Part shown: piece by piece, positions 34,284 through 37,647 of the stretch
How the letters are laid out: the number at the start of each line of letters is the position of its first letter
Numbering within the stretch: position 1 is the stretch's first letter
Assembly (NCBI RefSeq): GCF_014203125.1
Contig: NZ_JACHIH010000015.1
Span: 1-37,647 of the forward strand
DNA length: 37,647 nucleotides
DNA from: Rhodopseudomonas rhenobacensis
GTDB lineage: Bacteria > Pseudomonadota > Alphaproteobacteria > Rhizobiales > Xanthobacteraceae
Direction: 5' to 3'
The notes under the pieces: model-generated
Told to the model about the DNA's origin: nothing
What the model saw: only the letters and a program-made list of their open reading frames with translations
The model's database searches: none
Made by a program: the position numbers and the translations under genes

Positions 34284-35327
34284 ATGGCCGCATCGAAGAA
34301 GCGCGACACGCAAGCTGGGGACGAGATTCAGCCGAAGTCCGGCAATGGATCGCAGCATCCGGCGGTTCTCGAATTCTGCAAGGACCAGGAATTGCGCGCG
34401 CTGCGCGACATGCTGCTGATCCGCCGCTTCGAGGAGAAGGCCGGCCAGCTTTACGGCATGGGGGCGATCGGCGGCTTCTGCCATCTCTATATCGGCCAGG
34501 AAGCCATCGTGGTCGGCATGCAGATGACGCTGAAGCTCGGCGATCAGGTCATCACCGGCTATCGCGACCACGGCCACATGCTGGCCTGCGGCATGGATGC
34601 CAAAGGCGTGATGGCCGAATTGACCGGCCGGCACGGCGGCTATTCCAAGGGCAAGGGCGGCTCCATGCACATGTTCAGCAAGGAGAAGCATTTCTACGGC
34701 GGCCACGGCATCGTCGGCGCGCAGGTGTCGCTCGGCACTGGCCTTGCTTTCGCCAACCGCTACCGCGGCAACGACAATGTCAGCCTGGCCTATTTCGGCG
34801 ACGGCGCTTCCAACCAGGGCCAGGTCTACGAGAGCTTCAACATGGCGCAGCTGTGGAAGCTGCCGGTGGTCTATGTCATCGAGAATAACCGTTACGCGAT
34901 GGGCACCTCGGTCAATCGCTCCTCGGCGCAGACCGATTTCTCCAAGCGCGGCGTGTCGTTCAACATCCCCGGCGAGCAGGTCGACGGCATGGACGTCCGT
35001 GCGGTGAAAGCCGCCGGCGACAAGGCGGTGGCGCATTGCCGCGCCGGCAACGGCCCCTACATCCTGGAGATGCAGACCTATCGTTACCGCGGCCATTCGA
35101 TGTCCGATCCGGCGAAATATCGCACCCGCGAGGAGGTCGACAAGGTCCGCAGCGATCAGGACCCGATCGAGCAGGTGCGCCAGCGTCTGCTCGGGCTCAA
35201 GGTCACCGAGCAGGAATTGAAGGCGATCGACGCCGAGGTCCGCGAGATCGTCAACGCTGCTGCGGAGTTCGCCCAGCACGATCCCGAGCCGGAGCCTGCC
35301 GAGCTCTATACCGACGTCTACCGCTAG
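34284..35327 (+). CDS. pdhA: Pyruvate dehydrogenase E1 component, alpha subunit
   Basis: A 347-residue subunit of the thiamine-diphosphate-dependent E1 of the pyruvate dehydrogenase complex, which decarboxylates pyruvate and acetylates the lipoyl arm. The cofactor motif is GDGASNQGQVYESFNMAQL and then VIENN; YRDHGHMLACG and HGGYSKGKGGSMHMF are active-site loops; YRYRGHSMSDPAKYRTREE closes the conserved core. It heads the pdhA-pdhB-DUF5076-pdhC operon. A dyad lies upstream. Confidence 0.97.
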   Translation: MAASKKRDTQAGDEIQPKSGNGSQHPAVLEFCKDQELRALRDMLLIRRFEEKAGQLYGMGAIGGFCHLYIGQEAIVVGMQMTLKLGDQVITGYRDHGHMLACGMDAKGVMAELTGRHGGYSKGKGGSMHMFSKEKHFYGGHGIVGAQVSLGTGLAFANRYRGNDNVSLAYFGDGASNQGQVYESFNMAQLWKLPVVYVIENNRYAMGTSVNRSSAQTDFSKRGVSFNIPGEQVDGMDVRAVKAAGDKAVAHCRAGNGPYILEMQTYRYRGHSMSDPAKYRTREEVDKVRSDQDPIEQVRQRLLGLKVTEQELKAIDAEVREIVNAAAEFAQHDPEPEPAELYTDVYR

Positions 35328-35381
35328 ATGCGCCGCGTTGTGCCGCGCGACCGCGCAAGTTTGAACTGATCCGGAGCGACC

Positions 35382-36809
35382 ATGGCCATTCAAGTCCTGA
35401 TGCCCGCGCTGTCCCCGACCATGGAGAGGGGCAACCTTTCGAAATGGCTGAAGAAGGAAGGCGAGACCATTAAATCCGGCGACGTCATCGCCGAAATCGA
35501 AACCGACAAGGCGACGATGGAAGTCGAAGCCACTGACGAAGGCACGCTCGGCAAGATTTTGGTGCCGGAGGGTACCCACGACGTCGCCGTCAACACGCCG
35601 ATCGCCACCATCCTCAGCGAAGGCGAGAGCGCGTCGGACGCCGACAAGGCGGCGGCAAAACCCGCCCCATCCCTCGAGACGCCGGCTGCATCGGCTCCTC
35701 GGGATGAGGGGAGATCGCAAGCCGCGAAGGCTGACTCGCCGAGCCCTCACCCTGAGGAGGCTGCGCCAGCAGCCGTCTCGAAGGGCGAGGGCGTCGCCAA
35801 TGATCCGGAGATTCCGGAAGGCACCGAGATGGTGACGCAGACCATCCGCGAAGCGTTGCGCGACGCCATGGCCGAGGAGATGCGCCGCGATCCCGACGTG
35901 TTCATCATGGGCGAGGAGGTCGCTGAATATCAGGGCGCCTATAAGGTGACGCAGGGGCTGCTGCAGGAGTTCGGCGAAGGCCGCGTGATCGACACCCCGA
36001 TCACCGAGCACGGCTTCGCCGGCGTCGGCGTCGGTGCGGCGATGGCCGGGCTCAAGCCGGTGGTCGAATTCATGACCTTCAACTTCGCCATGCAGGCGAT
36101 CGACCAGATCATCAACTCCGCGGCCAAGACGCTTTATATGTCCGGCGGCCAGATGGGTTGTCCGATCGTATTCCGCGGCCCGAACGGCGCCGCCGCGCGG
36201 GTCGCCGCGCAGCACAGCCAGGACTATTCGGCTTGGTACTCGCAGATCCCCGGGCTGAAGGTGATCGCGCCGTATTCCGCCGCCGACTACAAGGGGCTGT
36301 TGAAGGCCGCGATCCGCGATCCCAATCCGGTGATCTTCCTCGAAAACGAAATGCTGTACGGCCACTCCGGCGAAGTGCCGAAGCTCGACGACTACGTGGT
36401 CCCGATCGGCAAGGCCAAGGTGGCGCGCTCAGGCTCCCACGTCACGCTGATCGCCTGGTCGAACGGCATGAGCTACGCGTTGAAGGCCGCCGATGAACTC
36501 GCCAAAGAGGGCATCGAGGCCGAGGTGATCGACCTGCGCACGCTGCGGCCGCTTGATACAGAGACCATCATCGCCTCGGTGAAGAAGACCGGCCGCGCGG
36601 TGACGGTCGAGGAAGGCTGGCAGCAGTCCGGCGTCGGCGCCGAGATCGCAGCAAGGATCATGGAGCACGCGTTTGATTACTTGGACGCGCCGGTGAAGCG
36701 GGTGTCCGGCAAGGACGTGCCGATGCCGTATGCCGCCAACCTGGAAAAGCTGGCGCTGCCATCCGTCGCCGAGGTGGTCGAGGCCGCCAAAGCCGTCTGC
36801 TATCGGTGA
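35382..36809 (+). CDS. pdhB: Pyruvate dehydrogenase E1 beta subunit with N-terminal lipoyl domain
   Basis: A 475-residue E1-beta. Residues 1-80 are a lipoyl domain with the modifiable lysine in [11 protein letters not shown] (Lys43); a lipoylated E1-beta is typical of alphaproteobacteria. A flexible linker (about 85-145) joins it to the transketolase-like catalytic part ([18 protein letters not shown], then [19 protein letters not shown]). The linker DNA holds two palindromic repeat units in frame: 35668-35709 (residues about 96-110) and 35744-35791 (about 121-137). Both are nearly identical at their ends to units between genes near folE. GGAG precedes the ATG. The next gene starts three bases after its stop. 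Confidence 0.97.
   Translation: MAIQVLMPALSPTMERGNLSKWLKKEGETIKSGDVIAEIETDKATMEVEATDEGTLGKILVPEGTHDVAVNTPIATILSEGESASDADKAAAKPAPSLETPAASAPRDEGRSQAAKADSPSPHPEEAAPAAVSKGEGVANDPEIPEGTEMVTQTIREALRDAMAEEMRRDPDVFIMGEEVAEYQGAYKVTQGLLQEFGEGRVIDTPITEHGFAGVGVGAAMAGLKPVVEFMTFNFAMQAIDQIINSAAKTLYMSGGQMGCPIVFRGPNGAAARVAAQHSQDYSAWYSQIPGLKVIAPYSAADYKGLLKAAIRDPNPVIFLENEMLYGHSGEVPKLDDYVVPIGKAKVARSGSHVTLIAWSNGMSYALKAADELAKEGIEAEVIDLRTLRPLDTETIIASVKKTGRAVTVEEGWQQSGVGAEIAARIMEHAFDYLDAPVKRVSGKDVPMPYAANLEKLALPSVAEVVEAAKAVCYR
35668..35709. repeat. Palindromic repeat unit inside the pdhB linker (first)
   Basis: CATCCCTCGAGACGCC ... GGCTCCTCGGGATGAGG. The ends differ by one base each from the intergenic unit at 17955-18011. 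CATCCC/GGGATG and GCCG/CGGC pair. The reading frame is maintained, giving [15 protein letters not shown]. Confidence 0.75.
35744..35791. repeat. Palindromic repeat unit inside the pdhB linker (second)
   Basis: CCCTCACCCTGAGGAGGCTGC ... GCAGCCGTCTCGAAGGGCGAGGG. The stems CCCTC/GAGGG and GGCTGC/GCAGCC pair. The ends resemble unit 1 near folE (17840-17899). Translates as [17 protein letters not shown]. Confidence 0.7.
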
Positions 36810-36812
36810 GCC

Positions 36813-37118
36813 ATGGCTGATCCGAAGCAACAGCCGCTGCCGCCCGACGTGGTCGGCCGCGAGGATGCCGTCGAAGTCTTGCGCGCATTCGTGCTCGACG
36901 GCGGCTTGTCGATCGCCTTCATGCGCGCGTTCGAAGATCCGGAAATGTGGGGCCTGTTGCTGGTCGACATCGCCCGCCACGCCGCGCGCGCCTATGGCCG
37001 CGAGAGCGACTACACCGAGGACGAAGCGCTGAGCCGCATCGTCGAAATGTTTCAAGCCGAAATCGCGCGGCCGACCGACACAGGCCAAACCACGCCGCGG
37101 TCGCAACAAGGTCACTGA
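36813..37118 (+). CDS. DUF5076-type small protein in the pdh operon
   Basis: A 101-residue protein beginning [26 protein letters not shown] in part, with helix-rich [19 protein letters not shown]. There is no signal peptide or membrane segment. I believe it corresponds to the DUF5076 family found between pdhB and pdhC in this bacterial group. It starts three bases after the pdhB stop and ends two bases before the pdhC start, so translation is tightly coupled. The position suggests a role in assembly or regulation of the complex; its biochemistry is unknown. Confidence 0.82.
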   Translation: MADPKQQPLPPDVVGREDAVEVLRAFVLDGGLSIAFMRAFEDPEMWGLLLVDIARHAARAYGRESDYTEDEALSRIVEMFQAEIARPTDTGQTTPRSQQGH

Positions 37119-37120
37119 CA

Positions 37121-37526
37121 ATGCCGATCAACATCCTGATGCCCGCGCTGTCGCCGACGATGGAGAAGGGCAACCTCTCCAAGTGGCTGAAGAAAGAGGG
37201 CGACGCGGTGAAATCCGGCGACGTCATCGCCGAGATCGAGACCGACAAGGCGACCATGGAGGTCGAAGCGGTCGACGACGGCACGCTGGCCAAGATCGTG
37301 GTGCCGGAAGGCACCCAGGACGTTCCGGTCAACGACGTCATCGCGGTGATGGCGTCCGAGGGCGAGGACGTCAAGGCGGCGGGGGCGGCGAAGCCCGACG
37401 CCGGCAAGCCCGCGCAACAGGCGGCTTCACCTCTCCCCTCCGGGGAGAGGTCGACCGGCGAAGCGCAGCGCAGCCGGTCGGGTGAGGGGGATTCTTCCTC
37501 GAAAGAACCGTCCGCGAAACAAAGTG
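37121..37526 (+). CDS. pdhC: Dihydrolipoamide acetyltransferase (PDH E2), N-terminal part only
   Basis: The first 135 or so residues of the E2 core enzyme that transfers acetyl groups to CoA. The lipoyl domain (1-80) has Lys43 in [11 protein letters not shown] and is about 80 percent identical by eye to the pdhB lipoyl domain. The linker (about 85-135) contains an in-frame copy of the TCACCTCTCCCC palindrome (37427-37488), read as [21 protein letters not shown]. The frame stays open into a G/C run at the window end, but that part is not believable. The peripheral-subunit-binding and catalytic domains lie outside the window. Confidence 0.93.
37427..37488. repeat. Palindromic repeat of the TCACCTCTCCCC family inside the pdhC linker
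   Basis: TCACCTCTCCCCTCCGGGGA opens the unit and GGTCGGGTGAGGG closes it. The organisation is the same as in the intergenic copy at 22288-22357, including GGGGAGAGGTCGACC. Reading frame retained. Confidence 0.82.
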
Positions 37527-37647
37527 GGGCCCCCCCCCCCCCCCCCCCCCCCCGGGGGGGGGGGGGCGGGGGGGGGGGGGGGGGGGGCGCGCCCCCCCCC
37601 GCCCCGGGGGGGGTGGTCGCACGGGGGGGGGCGGGGGGGCGGGGGGC
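37525..37647. other. Terminal poly-G/C run, probable artefact
   Basis: Almost only G and C in long homopolymers to the end of the window. As at 22378-22551, it follows a copy of the TCACCTCTCCCC palindrome. It probably marks a contig end or unresolved hairpin; it should not be translated. Confidence 0.75.

Noticed and set aside
34248-36365. 705-residue minus-strand frame opposite pdhA/pdhB
   Set aside because: Antisense shadow of two clear E1 subunit genes; no start site or family resemblance.

Overview
The window is a high-GC alphaproteobacterial chromosome segment. Its gene content and order point to the Bradyrhizobium/Rhodopseudomonas group (Nitrobacteraceae). Pointers include a pyruvate dehydrogenase E1-beta subunit with its own lipoyl domain, an ftsB-like gene just upstream of pdhA, a small DUF5076-type gene between pdhB and pdhC, CtrA-type TTAA-N7-TTAA sites, a FixK/FNR box, and several families of palindromic repeats between genes. 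The taxonomic assignment is inference from recognised proteins; no search was run.

Layout. 1-1.84 kb is sparse, accessory-looking DNA: a 51-residue gene with its own FixK/FNR-type box and terminator, one unknown gene, and degenerate sequence. 1.84-8.5 kb carries a rhomboid protease, a CBS-pair protein, a patatin-like esterase, a proline-rich secreted protein and a large PAS-GGDEF-EAL protein. 8.75-10.3 kb holds a nitroreductase operon and a HigBA toxin-antitoxin pair with an inverted repeat inside its promoter. 10.3-18.5 kb is mostly housekeeping: thrS, a DUF3574 lipoprotein, an S10 peptidase, yidD, a ClpP-fold periplasmic protein, a NifU/IscU-like scaffold, folE and hisI.

18.7-23.9 kb looks cell-cycle, envelope or motility related: an unknown 234-residue protein divergent from a lytic transglycosylase across a perfect CtrA-type site, a DUF2336 protein, and an HPt/response-regulator pair. 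24.2-27.6 kb has two epoxide-hydrolase-type enzymes and NAD kinase. 27.9-31.7 kb is a run of small exported proteins (His-rich, lipoprotein, Omp25-like beta-barrel, Gly/Tyr-rich) and tRNA-Thr(TGT). 31.9-37.5 kb carries a thiolase, an FMN reductase, an ftsB-like gene and the pdhA-pdhB-DUF5076-pdhC operon, cut off at the window end.

The most interesting signals are three. (i) Palindromic repeats that normally lie between genes also occur in frame inside the flexible linkers of both lipoyl-bearing PDH subunits. (ii) A tiny orphan gene appears to be under FixK/FNR control. (iii) A long dyad lies upstream of pdhA. Two runs of almost pure G/C (22378-22551 and about 37525-37647) look like assembly artefacts; each lies next to a copy of the same palindromic repeat family. 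No CRISPR array, insertion sequence, prophage or complete novel multi-gene system was seen.
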